This document shows, piece after piece, positions 48,394 to 56,619 of a DNA stretch of 64,000 nt (position 1 is its first letter; every line of letters begins with the position of its first letter). The DNA is from an uncultured Senegalimassilia sp. (GTDB lineage: Bacteria; Actinomycetota; Coriobacteriia; Coriobacteriales; Eggerthellaceae). The notes under the pieces were generated by a model, which worked only from the letters and a program-made list of their open reading frames with translations, was not told the origin of the DNA and ran no database searches. The DNA lies in contig NZ_CAKUAT010000003.1 in NCBI RefSeq assembly GCF_934636665.1, forward strand, positions 1 through 64,000, given 5' to 3'. Position numbers and translations under genes: made by a program.

Positions 48394-49110
48394 CTACTTC
48401 GTGAACTTGCCCGCCGCCAGCAGCAGCGCCACGTTCACGACGCAGTCCACTGCCAGCAGGCCGCCTACGGCCGCTATGTTCGGGCTGGCCGTGTTGATGG
48501 CCGCAAACGTGAGCACCGTCAGCACCATGACCACGGTGCCGCACGCAGCCGCCGCGCCCACCAGGTTCCAGCTCGCACGCCCGCCGGCACGCGAGATGCA
48601 TGCGCATATGACCTGCGACGACGCACCCAGAAGCGTGCCCAAAAACGCCGTGAAGCACACCGCCGCCAGCACGAGCGCACCCGCACCCGGCAGCTTGCTG
48701 CTCATGGAGCCCACCTGCACGCCGCTCAAAATACCGCTAGCAACCACCAGCAGGCACACCAGCGACACCGCCGCCGCGGCCCAGCCCCACAGAAACGCCG
48801 CCGCCGGCTTGCCGGCGCCCTCGACGCCCTTCGCGAACAGCGCCGCCTGCAGCACCGCGCCGGCAGCCGACACCATCAGCGTGAGCGCCGCCGCGAACAT
48901 GAATGCCACGAACGCCGAGCCGGTCAAGATCGAGCAGATCACGTCGAGCATGGGCACGCCCGACGCCGAGATGTAGTCGTACGCCAGCCACCCGGCGCCG
49001 TCCATCACCGCAAGCCCGATGCGGGCAAGCACCGCCACCACCAGCGCGATGGCGAACAAGATGGCGTACGGTCGCGCCATCGTGCGCATGGAATCCTTCA
49101 TTTCCGTCAC
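48394..49110 (-). CDS. polytopic membrane protein of unknown function
   Basis: The 238-residue protein has about six hydrophobic helices (about 12-35, 55-80, 85-110, 115-135, 148-172, 195-232). No family is recognised. It starts 10 bp after the flavoprotein gene end and is therefore in the cytochrome/FMN/flavoprotein operon. It could be a quinone-interacting or anchoring subunit, though it lacks visible heme His-pair or Fe-S motifs. Confidence 0.75.
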   Translation of the reverse strand: MTEMKDSMRTMARPYAILFAIALVVAVLARIGLAVMDGAGWLAYDYISASGVPMLDVICSILTGSAFVAFMFAAALTLMVSAAGAVLQAALFAKGVEGAGKPAAAFLWGWAAAAVSLVCLLVVASGILSGVQVGSMSSKLPGAGALVLAAVCFTAFLGTLLGASSQVICACISRAGGRASWNLVGAAAACGTVVMVLTVLTFAAINTASPNIAAVGGLLAVDCVVNVALLLAAGKFTK

Positions 49111-49119
49111 GCCCCTTCC

Positions 49120-50967
49120 CTACTTCGCGCCTTGCAATTCGTGCTCGACGGCCGAGGTGCCGCACAGGTACCCGCCGCAAAACGCCAGTCCCACATCGCC
49201 CATGAGCGAGCCCAAGATGGGGTCGCCGATGTAGCTGTTCTCGCCGCACGCGCCGCCGGCGGTGTGCCAGCCCGCGTACAAACCGGGGATGACCAGGCCA
49301 TCCGTGCCCATGACCTGCATCTGGTCGTTGATCAGCAGGCCGGCCTTCGTGCCGTACAGGTTGCCGCCGATGCGGCAGCCGTAGAACGGCGGCTTGGTGA
49401 TGGCGTGCAGCCACTCGGGCGGCATGGGGTACATGAAGTCGTCCTCGCCGCGCTCGCAGCACTCGTTCCACTTCGCCACCGCCTCGGTGAGCACGCCGGG
49501 CGCGAAGCCCAGGTCGGCCTCAAGCTCCTCGAGCGTGTCGCGGCGCTTGAGCACGTCGGCGTCGATGGCGTCCTGCACGCCGTGGTGCCAGTCGCGGTAA
49601 TGCTCGGGCACCTTGTCGATCTGTTCCAGGTCGGGCGTGATCAGCTTGCGGCAATGCTCCTGCGCGAACCCCGCCAGGTGATCTTCGTAATCGGCGTCGA
49701 AGATGATGTAGCTGCGATGCCCCGGAGGCGTCATCTGGATGGTTGCCAGGTCACCCAGGGCGTAGATGGCGTTCGCGCCGTCCTCGGCCACGCGGCTGTC
49801 CATGTAGCGAAGGCGGTTGCCGCAACGGTCGATGGTCAGCCACGGCTGGCGCGAAAGCTGCGTCATGCCGTCGTACAGGAAACGCGCCCACTGGCCGCCT
49901 TCCGCCTGCCAATCAACGCCGCCATCGAAGCTGGCCGAGCTGTTGAAGCCCGACACGTCGGCGCCCGCGCCCAGGCCCATGCGGAAGCACTCGCCCGTCT
50001 CGCCGCCCACCAGGTAGCTTGACGCGCAGCCCATGGCCGCCGTGGGGATGTACTTCTCCAGCAGCGCCTTGTTGTTGCAGAAGCCGCCGGCCGTCAGGAT
50101 GACGGCGCCCTTGGCGTGGATGTACACCTCATGGTCGAAATCCTCGCGCGCCACCAGGCCCACGATGCGCCCCGAATCGTCGCGCACGAGCGCCGTGGCC
50201 GGGCACTGGAACTTATAGCGCACGCCGCTTCTCTGCCCGAAGGCGAACATGGCGTCGGTGGCGTCCTTCATCTTCAGCACGTGATGGTCGAGCGTGGAGT
50301 TCTTCGGCGCCACGTACACCGGCACCTCGCCCAAACGCCAGCGCACGCCGCAGTCGGCCATCCAGTCCAGGCTTTTGCCGCCTTCGCTGGCGATCTTGTA
50401 GATTAGCTTCGGGTCGGCCGCGTAATGGTACTCGTCCATGGCCCAATCGGTCAGCGCCTGCGCGTCGAAGGGGTAGCTGGGGAAGGCGAAGTGCTTCTTG
50501 TCCTGGCCGGAGAACCCGCCCAGGATGCCGCACATGCCCGCGGATTGCGCGTTGCCGCCGTGCAGGCCCAGCGCCTCCACGCAGATGACGTCGGCGCCCA
50601 GCTCGGCGGCTCGCGCGGCCGCGTTCAACCCGCCGCCGCCAGCGCCCACCACGCACACGTCGCACTCGTAGTCCCACGTCTCGGGGACCGCGCGCGGGGC
50701 GATGGGCGTGGCGTCGTTGGCCGGGAACGCCGCGGCGTTGTGCTCGCGGTACGTGCCGTCCGCGCCGTTGGCGTTGGTGGCAGCGCTGTCGGGCACGGCA
50801 ACGCTCTTCGAGCCGTCTGCCGCCCAATCGCCGATGACGCCCTGCTCCACAGCCAGCGCAGCCGCAGGCATGGCCGCCGTCGCCGCCGTGCCGCCCACTA
50901 CGGCGCAGGCGGCGCTGAGAAAGCCACGGCGCGTGATGCCGCGCGCTTCGCTATCGTGCTTGCTCAT
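49120..50967 (-). CDS. Tat-exported FAD-dependent reductase, fumarate-reductase flavoprotein family
   Basis: The 615-residue protein starts with a Tat signal (TRRGFLSAACAVVGGTAA). The FAD domain has VCVVGAGGGGLNAAARAAELG, then EALGLHGGNAQSAG, a long capping domain and the C-terminal GLVIPGLYAGWHTAGGACGENSYIGDPILGSLMGDVGLAFCGGY. It differs strongly from the flavoprotein at 34724, so a different acceptor is likely. It lies between the FMN-binding lipoprotein and a membrane protein in one operon, and probably receives electrons from the cytochrome and covalently bound FMN. Confidence 0.92.
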   Translation of the reverse strand: MSKHDSEARGITRRGFLSAACAVVGGTAATAAMPAAALAVEQGVIGDWAADGSKSVAVPDSAATNANGADGTYREHNAAAFPANDATPIAPRAVPETWDYECDVCVVGAGGGGLNAAARAAELGADVICVEALGLHGGNAQSAGMCGILGGFSGQDKKHFAFPSYPFDAQALTDWAMDEYHYAADPKLIYKIASEGGKSLDWMADCGVRWRLGEVPVYVAPKNSTLDHHVLKMKDATDAMFAFGQRSGVRYKFQCPATALVRDDSGRIVGLVAREDFDHEVYIHAKGAVILTAGGFCNNKALLEKYIPTAAMGCASSYLVGGETGECFRMGLGAGADVSGFNSSASFDGGVDWQAEGGQWARFLYDGMTQLSRQPWLTIDRCGNRLRYMDSRVAEDGANAIYALGDLATIQMTPPGHRSYIIFDADYEDHLAGFAQEHCRKLITPDLEQIDKVPEHYRDWHHGVQDAIDADVLKRRDTLEELEADLGFAPGVLTEAVAKWNECCERGEDDFMYPMPPEWLHAITKPPFYGCRIGGNLYGTKAGLLINDQMQVMGTDGLVIPGLYAGWHTAGGACGENSYIGDPILGSLMGDVGLAFCGGYLCGTSAVEHELQGAK

Positions 50968-50981
50968 GTCCTCCCCTTTCG

Positions 50982-51473
50982 CTAGTTGCTCGATTTCGCC
51001 TGGTCAGCGGACGTTTCGGCCGCCTGACCCAAGGCGTCGTCGACCGCCTGCTTCACGCCCGCGGTGGTGATGGTGGCCCCGCTGACGGTGTCGATATCCG
51101 AGCCCTGCGCGGCCTCGATCATCTTGGCGAAGGTGCCGTCGCGCACCGCCTCGAAGCCTCCGACGCTTTGCGTCTCGCCGTCCTGGGTGGTTTCCAGGCA
51201 CGTGATGCGGTTGTCGTCGACCAGAAGCGTGACGGTCACGTTGCCGGCCATGGCCTTGCCCGTGCCCGTGTACACCCCATCGCGCAACGGCGTGTCGCAC
51301 TTCTTGACCGGGTCGATCTGCACTACCGCGTCCCACGGATCGTCGGCGTGCATGGCCAGCTGCTCGGCGCTTGCGGCGTCTTTGGACCCCGAACCCTCGA
51401 ACGATGCGCCGCAACCCGAAAGCCCCAGCACAAGCGCCGTCGCGCCGCAGGCCGCTGCTGTCGTCTTCCTCAT
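50982..51473 (-). CDS. FMN-binding domain lipoprotein with flavinylation motif
   Basis: The 163-residue lipoprotein has a signal peptide with lipobox LSGC (Cys21) and one FMN-binding domain (about 62-152). The motif DTVSGATITT (128-137) matches the ApbE acceptor site, with Thr134 the probable FMN attachment residue. Such proteins relay electrons across the cell surface. Its genes' order (cytochrome, this protein, flavoprotein, membrane protein, apbE) supports an electron path from menaquinol to an external acceptor. Confidence 0.92.
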   Translation of the reverse strand: MRKTTAAACGATALVLGLSGCGASFEGSGSKDAASAEQLAMHADDPWDAVVQIDPVKKCDTPLRDGVYTGTGKAMAGNVTVTLLVDDNRITCLETTQDGETQSVGGFEAVRDGTFAKMIEAAQGSDIDTVSGATITTAGVKQAVDDALGQAAETSADQAKSSN

Positions 51474-51527
51474 GTCGGTCCTTCCTTTCCGAAACCGGCT
51501 TGCCCGAATACGGCAAGCGGATCTGCG

Positions 51528-52109
51528 CTACTTGGCCGGGCTGCTCCAGCCTTCCGGCACCTCCCAGCTATGGCACGTGTTGCAGTACATGACCGACTGG
51601 CCGTGCACGCTGTGGCAGTTGCTGCAATCGATGGCCTCGCCCTGGTGCGACCTGTGCGGGTTCACGCCCGCCTGACCGCCCCAGTTCTCGGTGGCGGCGA
51701 CCACGTCGTTCCAGTCGTGGCACCCGGCGGTGGCGCACTGCTGCTTGTCCGCGGTGATCAGCTGCGGGGCCAGGCTGCCGTCGGCGTTCGTCTCAAACGA
51801 CCCGGAAACCCATGCCATTCCCTCGTTGACCTGGGCCTCAAGCGTTGCCTCGTGGCACTGCAGGCACGTGACGCCCTCCTGCTGATGCGCCACGGCCAGC
51901 TGCGCGTGGGACGTGTCGCCCTCGCCGTAGTAGCCGTCCACGTAGTAGTCCATGGGCTCGTGGCAGACGGCATTGCAGAAACTGGGCTGGTTGTGCCAGA
52001 CGTAGAATCCGCCGCCGGCGCACACGAGCACCACGGCAACCACCGCGCACACGATGGGAGCCCGGCGGCGCTTGCCACCCTTCGCTTTCGCCTGTTCGTT
52101 CGTTTCCAT
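51528..52109 (-). CDS. membrane-anchored multiheme cytochrome c, NapC/NrfH-like
   Basis: The 193-residue protein has a basic N-terminus, one membrane anchor (about 18-40) and heme motifs FCNAVCH (CX3CH), CLQCH, CATAGCH (CX4CH), CSNCH and CNTCH, the same order and spacing as the paralog at 34111. It is the first gene of the flavin operon and the likely menaquinol oxidase. ATG 52109 lies five bases from GGAGG; a GTG directly upstream is too close to it. Confidence 0.9.
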   Translation of the reverse strand: METNEQAKAKGGKRRRAPIVCAVVAVVLVCAGGGFYVWHNQPSFCNAVCHEPMDYYVDGYYGEGDTSHAQLAVAHQQEGVTCLQCHEATLEAQVNEGMAWVSGSFETNADGSLAPQLITADKQQCATAGCHDWNDVVAATENWGGQAGVNPHRSHQGEAIDCSNCHSVHGQSVMYCNTCHSWEVPEGWSSPAK

Positions 52110-52186
52110 CACGCCCTCCTTTCACAGTTGCATGCTTTTCGTTGCACTCGTGAACGTGATGGCCGCATCGTAGCAAGATTTCTCCA

Positions 52187-52248
52187 TCAAATGTTTGACG
52201 AATCTGCAAATGTGTTCATTGACGCTGCGTCAACGCGCCCCGTATCCT
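52187..52248. promoter_or_regulatory. divergent control region with two dyads and a promoter
   Basis: TTGACGCTGCGTCAA (52219-52233) is a perfect 7-bp inverted repeat. Its first six bases serve as a -35 box 18 bases from TATCCT (52243-52248), giving a promoter for the TetR gene that its own product could block. A second dyad TCAAATGTTTGA is at 52187-52198, nearer the cytochrome gene. The whole 302-base divergent gap has no gene. Confidence 0.6.
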
Positions 52249-52411
52249 ATGACCATCGCAAGTACCTAAGGGGAATGGGGAACGCGACGCGCGCCAGGGG
52301 AAAGCAAAGCTCGCACCTGGGGAAACGCCCGCAGGCGGCGGTTGCGCACCCGGGAACGCAATACGCACGGCGCGCAACGCAGCAAACGGGCACCAAGGGG
52401 AGGTGGCACGG

Positions 52412-52999
52412 ATGAGCGACGAAAGGCGGCAGCAGATCGTCGATGCGGCGCGGCAGCTCTACGAGGAGCAGGGCCTGTCCGCCACGACGGTGAAGGACAT
52501 CAGCGAGCGCTGCGGCGTGGCGCGATCGCTGTTCTACCACTACTTCCGCGACAAGCAGGAGGTCACCTCCGCGGTCATCGACGACTTCGTGAACGACTAC
52601 ATCGAGTCGCTGCAGCTGTGGAACGAGCAGCGCACCCCGGGCGATATCGAGGGCAGCCTGGCGGGCGTGGTCACCGTCATGCGCGTGGGCGTCTTCGAGC
52701 ACTCGAGCTTCCGCCGCGCGCTCGACACGCACGAGAACGCGTCGCTGTACCTGGAGTTCATCAACCGCGTAGCCGACCGCATGGCCGCCTACTTCGTGGA
52801 AACCACCGTGCAGGACTACGCGCAGAACCACCCCATCGACATCGACCACGTCTACGAGACGTTCTACATATTGATCATGGGCATCTGCGGCTACGTGCGA
52901 ACGCACCGCGACGCACCCGATGAGGTGCTGCGCGACATCATCGCGCAAACGCTCCACATGGAGCGTGAAACCAAGCGAAAACCGGTGCAAAACGGTTAA
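52412..52999 (+). CDS. TetR/AcrR-family transcriptional regulator
   Basis: The 195-residue regulator has the TetR helix-turn-helix (about 5-52: QQIVDAARQLYEEQGLSATTVKDISERCGVARSLFYHYFRDKQE) and a ligand domain. ATG 52412 follows GGGGAGG at 8 bases; the in-frame GTG at 52403 overlaps that site. It is divergent from the flavin operon and upstream of a membrane protein on its own strand, and could control both through the palindrome at 52219. Confidence 0.93.
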   Translation: MSDERRQQIVDAARQLYEEQGLSATTVKDISERCGVARSLFYHYFRDKQEVTSAVIDDFVNDYIESLQLWNEQRTPGDIEGSLAGVVTVMRVGVFEHSSFRRALDTHENASLYLEFINRVADRMAAYFVETTVQDYAQNHPIDIDHVYETFYILIMGICGYVRTHRDAPDEVLRDIIAQTLHMERETKRKPVQNG

Positions 53000-53024
53000 C
53001 GGTTACCAACTAACACAGGGAACA

Positions 53025-53043
53025 ACCAGGCAAAACGCCTGGT
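53025..53043 (+). other. small hairpin between TetR and membrane-protein genes
   Basis: ACCAGGC (53025-53031) pairs with GCCTGGT (53037-53043) around AAAAC. No T-run; it may be an RNA processing or partial stop site. Confidence 0.4.
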
Positions 53044-53125
53044 GAAAATGGCATCGCAAGCGGCCCCGGGCATTGTGCGCCCGAAACGCCGGATGCGAGA
53101 GCGTATCGACTCAAGGGAGGTCATC

Positions 53126-54112
53126 ATGTTGTTCCAAGTCTACGGCGACACCGCCGTCTACCAGTGGATCGGATGGGTGGTGGTGTTTCTCGCGCTCATC
53201 GGGTTCAACGAGGTCGCACGCCGCACGAAGGCCGGCGGCATTACCTGCTTCCTGGTGATCCCCGCCATCCTGACCGGCTACTTCATCGCCATCTACGCCG
53301 GCGCGGCCACCGGTGCCGACTGGGCGCTGAACAACCCGACGTACCTGTACATGAACAGCTGGTTCCACTACGCGAAGCTCTACGCGGCAACCGCCGGATG
53401 CATCGGCTTCATGATCTTGAAGTATCACTGGGGCAAGCTGGGCAACGCCGACTGGTTCAAGTGCTTCCCGTTCGTGATCGTGGCCATCAACATCCTGATC
53501 GCCGTGGTCAGCGACTTCGAGAGCGCCGTGCGCGCGTTCGGCACCACCTGGGTGTCCTCCGAGGGCGTCACCCTGTACGGCGGCTGGCACAACGTGTTCA
53601 ACGGCATTGCCGGCCTCCTGAACATCTTCGTCATGACCGGCTGGTGGGGCATCTACACGTCCAAGAAGAAGCAGGACATGCTGTGGCCCGACATGACGTG
53701 GGTGTTCATCATCTCCTACGACATCTGGAACTTCTGCTACACCTACAACTGCCTGCCCACGCACTCCTGGTACTGCGGCCTGGCGCTGCTTCTTGCCCCC
53801 ACCGTGGCCGGCATGCTGTGGAACAAGGGCGGCTGGATCCAGAACCGCGCCTACACGCTGAGCCTGTGGTGCATGTTCTGCCAGGTGGTGCCCATGTTCG
53901 CCAACGACTCCATCTTCGCCGTGCAATCGGTGAACAACCCCGACGTGAACCTGGTCATCAGCGTGCTGGCGCTGGCCGCGAACGTGGCCGCCGTGGGCTA
54001 CGTGGCCTACCGCGCCAAGAAGCTGGGCGTGAACCCCTACAAGCACGAGGTGTTCGTAGGCACGAAGGACTACGAGCGCGCCATGGCTCGCCGCGAGGAC
54101 GTGGCTGCATAA
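53126..54112 (+). CDS. polytopic membrane protein, probably DUF5692 family
   Basis: The 328-residue protein has eight to nine hydrophobic helices and many Trp/Tyr residues (YQWIGWVVVFLALIGFNE at the start, YGGWHNVFNGIAGLLNIF in the middle, NFCYTYNCLPTHSWYCG later). I recall such proteins from Eggerthellaceae as DUF5692; the function is unknown. ATG 53126 follows AAGGGAGG. It may be an uptake or sensing protein for the compound recognised by the TetR regulator upstream. Confidence 0.78.
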   Translation: MLFQVYGDTAVYQWIGWVVVFLALIGFNEVARRTKAGGITCFLVIPAILTGYFIAIYAGAATGADWALNNPTYLYMNSWFHYAKLYAATAGCIGFMILKYHWGKLGNADWFKCFPFVIVAINILIAVVSDFESAVRAFGTTWVSSEGVTLYGGWHNVFNGIAGLLNIFVMTGWWGIYTSKKKQDMLWPDMTWVFIISYDIWNFCYTYNCLPTHSWYCGLALLLAPTVAGMLWNKGGWIQNRAYTLSLWCMFCQVVPMFANDSIFAVQSVNNPDVNLVISVLALAANVAAVGYVAYRAKKLGVNPYKHEVFVGTKDYERAMARREDVAA

Positions 54113-54161
54113 ACGCCCTGCTGCAAGTAACGCGCGAATCGTATATACCCTAAACGTAAAC

Positions 54162-54191
54162 GCCCAGCCCGCAAACGCAGGCTGGGCTTTT
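54162..54191 (+). terminator. intrinsic terminator
   Basis: GCCCAGCC (54162-54169) pairs with GGCTGGGC (54180-54187), followed by TTTT. Confidence 0.85.
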
Positions 54192-54260
54192 CGTTACCTT
54201 TTACTCCCTACGGGCGCCCCGTTGCGCGATCGAGCGCAAGGTCGCGAAAGCAAGATGCCG

Positions 54261-54331
54261 CCAGGCGCTTTGCTGGTCATCGATGCCTTGCTGACTACCA
54301 GGCGCTTTGCTGGCCGTCGATGCCTTGCTTA
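54261..54331. repeat. two-copy 37-bp tandem repeat
   Basis: CCAGGCGCTTTGCTGG with a following TCGATGCCTTGCT occurs at 54261 and 54298, differing at a few positions. Non-coding. Confidence 0.65.
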
Positions 54332-54374
54332 CCGGGTAGAAGCCACAATCCCTACGCGCTTGAGCGCCTAGGGC

Positions 54375-54493
54375 GGCACGATTTCCGACTTCCCGTATCC
54401 GGAATCTTGCATTTCGTGCCACCTTGGCACGATTCCGCATTTTCCGTAGCGTCTGACGTTGCAGCCGATTCGGAAAGCTCGAAATCGTGCCAA
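54375..54493. repeat. four short GGCACGATT(T) elements in both orientations
   Basis: GGCACGATTTCCG at 54375, TTTCGTGCCA at 54412, TTGGCACGATTCCG at 54424 and GAAATCGTGCCAA at 54481. The middle two form an inverted repeat TCGTGCCA/TGGCACGA. No gene lies in 54192-54510. Confidence 0.5.
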
Positions 54494-54510
54494 AACTCAC
54501 CTGCGGCATA

Positions 54511-54712
54511 CTACCGTTTACGCACCACCCGGTCCATGAACTCCTGCTTGTTGTGCACGTCCAGCTTGGTGTAGAGGTGTTTCGCGTGGCTGCGCACCGT
54601 GTTCTCCGTGAGGTACAGCGTCTCGGCGATGTAGGACTTCGTGCGTCCCTTGCGTCCAAACTGCGGCAAAACCAGGTAGCTGGGTGACGACAATGGTTGG
54701 CGGCGAGCTGCG
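54511..54712 (-). pseudogene. LuxR-family regulator remnant (C-terminal HTH only)
   Basis: About 66 codons end in RTKSYIAETLYLTENTVRSH and KLDVHNKQEFMDRVV, a LuxR helix-turn-helix like that of the membrane LuxR at 36430. The membrane domain and the start of the HTH are missing; sequence upstream is the phosphatase gene. It is probably what remains of a deleted regulator. Confidence 0.7.
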
Positions 54713-55468
54713 TCACTCCAGCCCTTCGCCGCTGTACTTACCAGTTGCCTCGTCGTATCGCAACACGAGGACACGGCCGTTATCCACGACGTTGCCGTCG
54801 ATGTAGTAATGAGAGGCGCCGTCGTGCCAGATTCCGCGGTAGCCGGGTATTCCCGAGATGGTTTCGGTGGTGATGTGCCCGGCGATGACGTCCAGGTCGA
54901 AATGCCGGCCCACGTAATCGGGCATCATCGCGGTGAAGTATTCTTCCGGGGTTCCGATCCTCCAGAGGTCGCCGGCGTCTTCGTCGATTCCGGCGTGCAC
55001 GAACACCTGGGTGGGCGTTTCGTAATAGTACGGCAGGCCGCGAATCCACGACAGGACGTTCGCGTGGTCGGCCTTCATCCGCTCGACGGAGAATCGGTAC
55101 GCGTCCTCGAAGCGCCTGAGCTTCAGCATATGGACGACCTGCTGAAACGCTTTGGCGCCGAGGAAGCTCTTGGTTGTTGCGAGCCCAGAGTCGGCCAGCA
55201 TCCACGCGCGAGCATAATCGGGGTCCGCAACCATGTCGCAGTATTCAAGGAGCATCTCCTCGTGGTTTCCGCGCAGCGCCACCACCTGCCCAGGATGTTC
55301 TTCCTGCAGGCGCATGATCCTTTCGTAGACCTGAAGGCTGTCGGGGCCGCGGTCGCAATAGTCGCCGAGCAGGATGAGCTTGGAGCGGCCGTCGCGCAGG
55401 TCCACCGTTTCAAGCGCCGCGTTCAGGGGCGCAAGGCAGCCGTGTATGTCGCTCATGGCGTAGATCAT
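54713..55468 (-). CDS. PPP-family metallophosphatase
   Basis: The 251-residue cytoplasmic phosphatase has MSDIHGCLAPL at the N-terminus, LGDYCDRGPDS, ALRGNHEEMLLEY and a late VIAGHITTE, the signature of bacterial PPP (PrpA/ApaH-like) phosphatases with a two-metal site. The ATG at 55468 follows AGGAGG. Targets could be phosphoproteins or dinucleotide polyphosphates. Confidence 0.92.
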   Translation of the reverse strand: MIYAMSDIHGCLAPLNAALETVDLRDGRSKLILLGDYCDRGPDSLQVYERIMRLQEEHPGQVVALRGNHEEMLLEYCDMVADPDYARAWMLADSGLATTKSFLGAKAFQQVVHMLKLRRFEDAYRFSVERMKADHANVLSWIRGLPYYYETPTQVFVHAGIDEDAGDLWRIGTPEEYFTAMMPDYVGRHFDLDVIAGHITTETISGIPGYRGIWHDGASHYYIDGNVVDNGRVLVLRYDEATGKYSGEGLE

Positions 55469-55630
55469 GGGTCCTCCTGGGTTTGCGGTTTTGGTTGGCA
55501 CGAGCGCTAACGTGCGTTATTGGCCAGGTGCATGCAGATTGCGCGTTTGATGCGGGAATTCGCGTTCGGCGAGTTTGCGACATGCGAGCACTTCGATGCC
55601 ACGGCGCAGCTAGCGGGATCGCATTTGCCG

Positions 55631-56089
55631 TTACTTTGCGAGCAGCTTGATGTCTTCCAAAGTCTTGCTGCAGGCTTCAAGCTGCTTTTCCAGCTGGGCG
55701 ATCTTCTCGTTGAGCAACTGGAGTTGCGCGGCGTCTGCCTGCGCTCCAACCCGCTCCTTTGCGTCGCCGACGGCAAGGTCGTCGATCGCGTGCGCAATGA
55801 GCGCTCGCAGCGTGGCGGCTATGGGTTTGTTCGCCACCGACGCGATGGTCCTCAAGCGTTCGTTCGTGTCCTGCCTTAGCGTGATTCGCCGCTGGGCCGT
55901 GCGGGAGTCGTCGTCGTTTCGGAAATAATCGTCCAAGACTTCGACAGGGTCCCCCTGGAAACGATCGACCACTTCGTTGAAGATGAAAGAGTCCCGGATT
56001 TGCTGGGAGCTGGCGGAGGGATACCACTGGCTTCTGAGGGTTTCCGCCTGTTCGGAGTTGTTGTCGGTTAACGCGATGTTGATTTGCAT
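55631..56089 (-). CDS. small protein with possible ribbon-helix-helix segment and coiled coil
   Basis: The 152-residue product has an acidic N-terminal half, a segment RRITLRQDTNERLRTIASVA (about 66-85) like a ribbon-helix-helix strand-helix unit, and a C-terminal heptad coiled coil (about 118-150, LNEKIAQLEKQLEACSKTLEDIKLL). AAAGGA precedes ATG 56089. The family is not recognised. It may act with the small gene at 56392 on the same strand. The codon use is less biased to G and C than that of neighbours. Confidence 0.55.
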   Translation of the reverse strand: MQINIALTDNNSEQAETLRSQWYPSASSQQIRDSFIFNEVVDRFQGDPVEVLDDYFRNDDDSRTAQRRITLRQDTNERLRTIASVANKPIAATLRALIAHAIDDLAVGDAKERVGAQADAAQLQLLNEKIAQLEKQLEACSKTLEDIKLLAK

Positions 56090-56391
56090 GATGGTCCTTT
56101 TTGCGTTGGTAGTTGGGCGGATTGAGCTTGCGGCGACTGGCAGCCACGTGACGGGGTGCTGTGCAGGCGGTAGCGTTTTGAAGCGCGCCAGCGATCGGCG
56201 CCTGCGGGTGCGGGGGGTCGACGCTTGCGACAGAGGTGGGTGACCTGCCGAGCGGCGGACAGGCACTCGCGGCAAGGATGAGGCTGGGTGCTGGCTCTGT
56301 GCTCGCGGCAGCGATGCGGTAAGCTTCAGGCACACCGGACACACAGCATGTCGGGCCGCCAGGACGCAGCGCGACGTCCTACGAGATGTGG
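56090..56391. other. 302-base gap, no gene
   Basis: GC-rich sequence with a short AGGACG/CGTCCT hairpin (56360-56379) near the 3' end of the downstream-strand gene at 56392. Nothing else is supported. Confidence 0.5.
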
Positions 56392-56619
56392 CTATGGGAC
56401 GAGGTACCCTTCGCTGCTTCGTTGCCCTAGCGGCTGAAGCCGGACCGCGCCGGCGGCGACATCTTCGCGCAATCTGCGAGCGATGCGCGGGCTAGTTGGT
56501 TGGCCGAGGTGGTTGCGAAAGATGTCTCGAACCTGGAAAGTGCTGCCTTGCGGCAAGTTGCAAATAGCCAATCGTAGTTGCTGGTACGTGTTCTGCTCAA
56601 TAGCGTTTAGCGTGATCAT
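56392..56619 (-). CDS. small protein resembling DUF1413
   Basis: The 75-residue product (start ATG 56619 with AAGGAGGAG) has LPQGSTFQVRDIFRNHLGQP followed by an Arg-rich helix, and ends EGYLVP. This is close to the DUF1413 pattern of small proteins on mobile elements, where the fold is winged-helix-like. Function unknown. Confidence 0.55.
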   Translation of the reverse strand: MITLNAIEQNTYQQLRLAICNLPQGSTFQVRDIFRNHLGQPTSPRIARRLREDVAAGAVRLQPLGQRSSEGYLVP

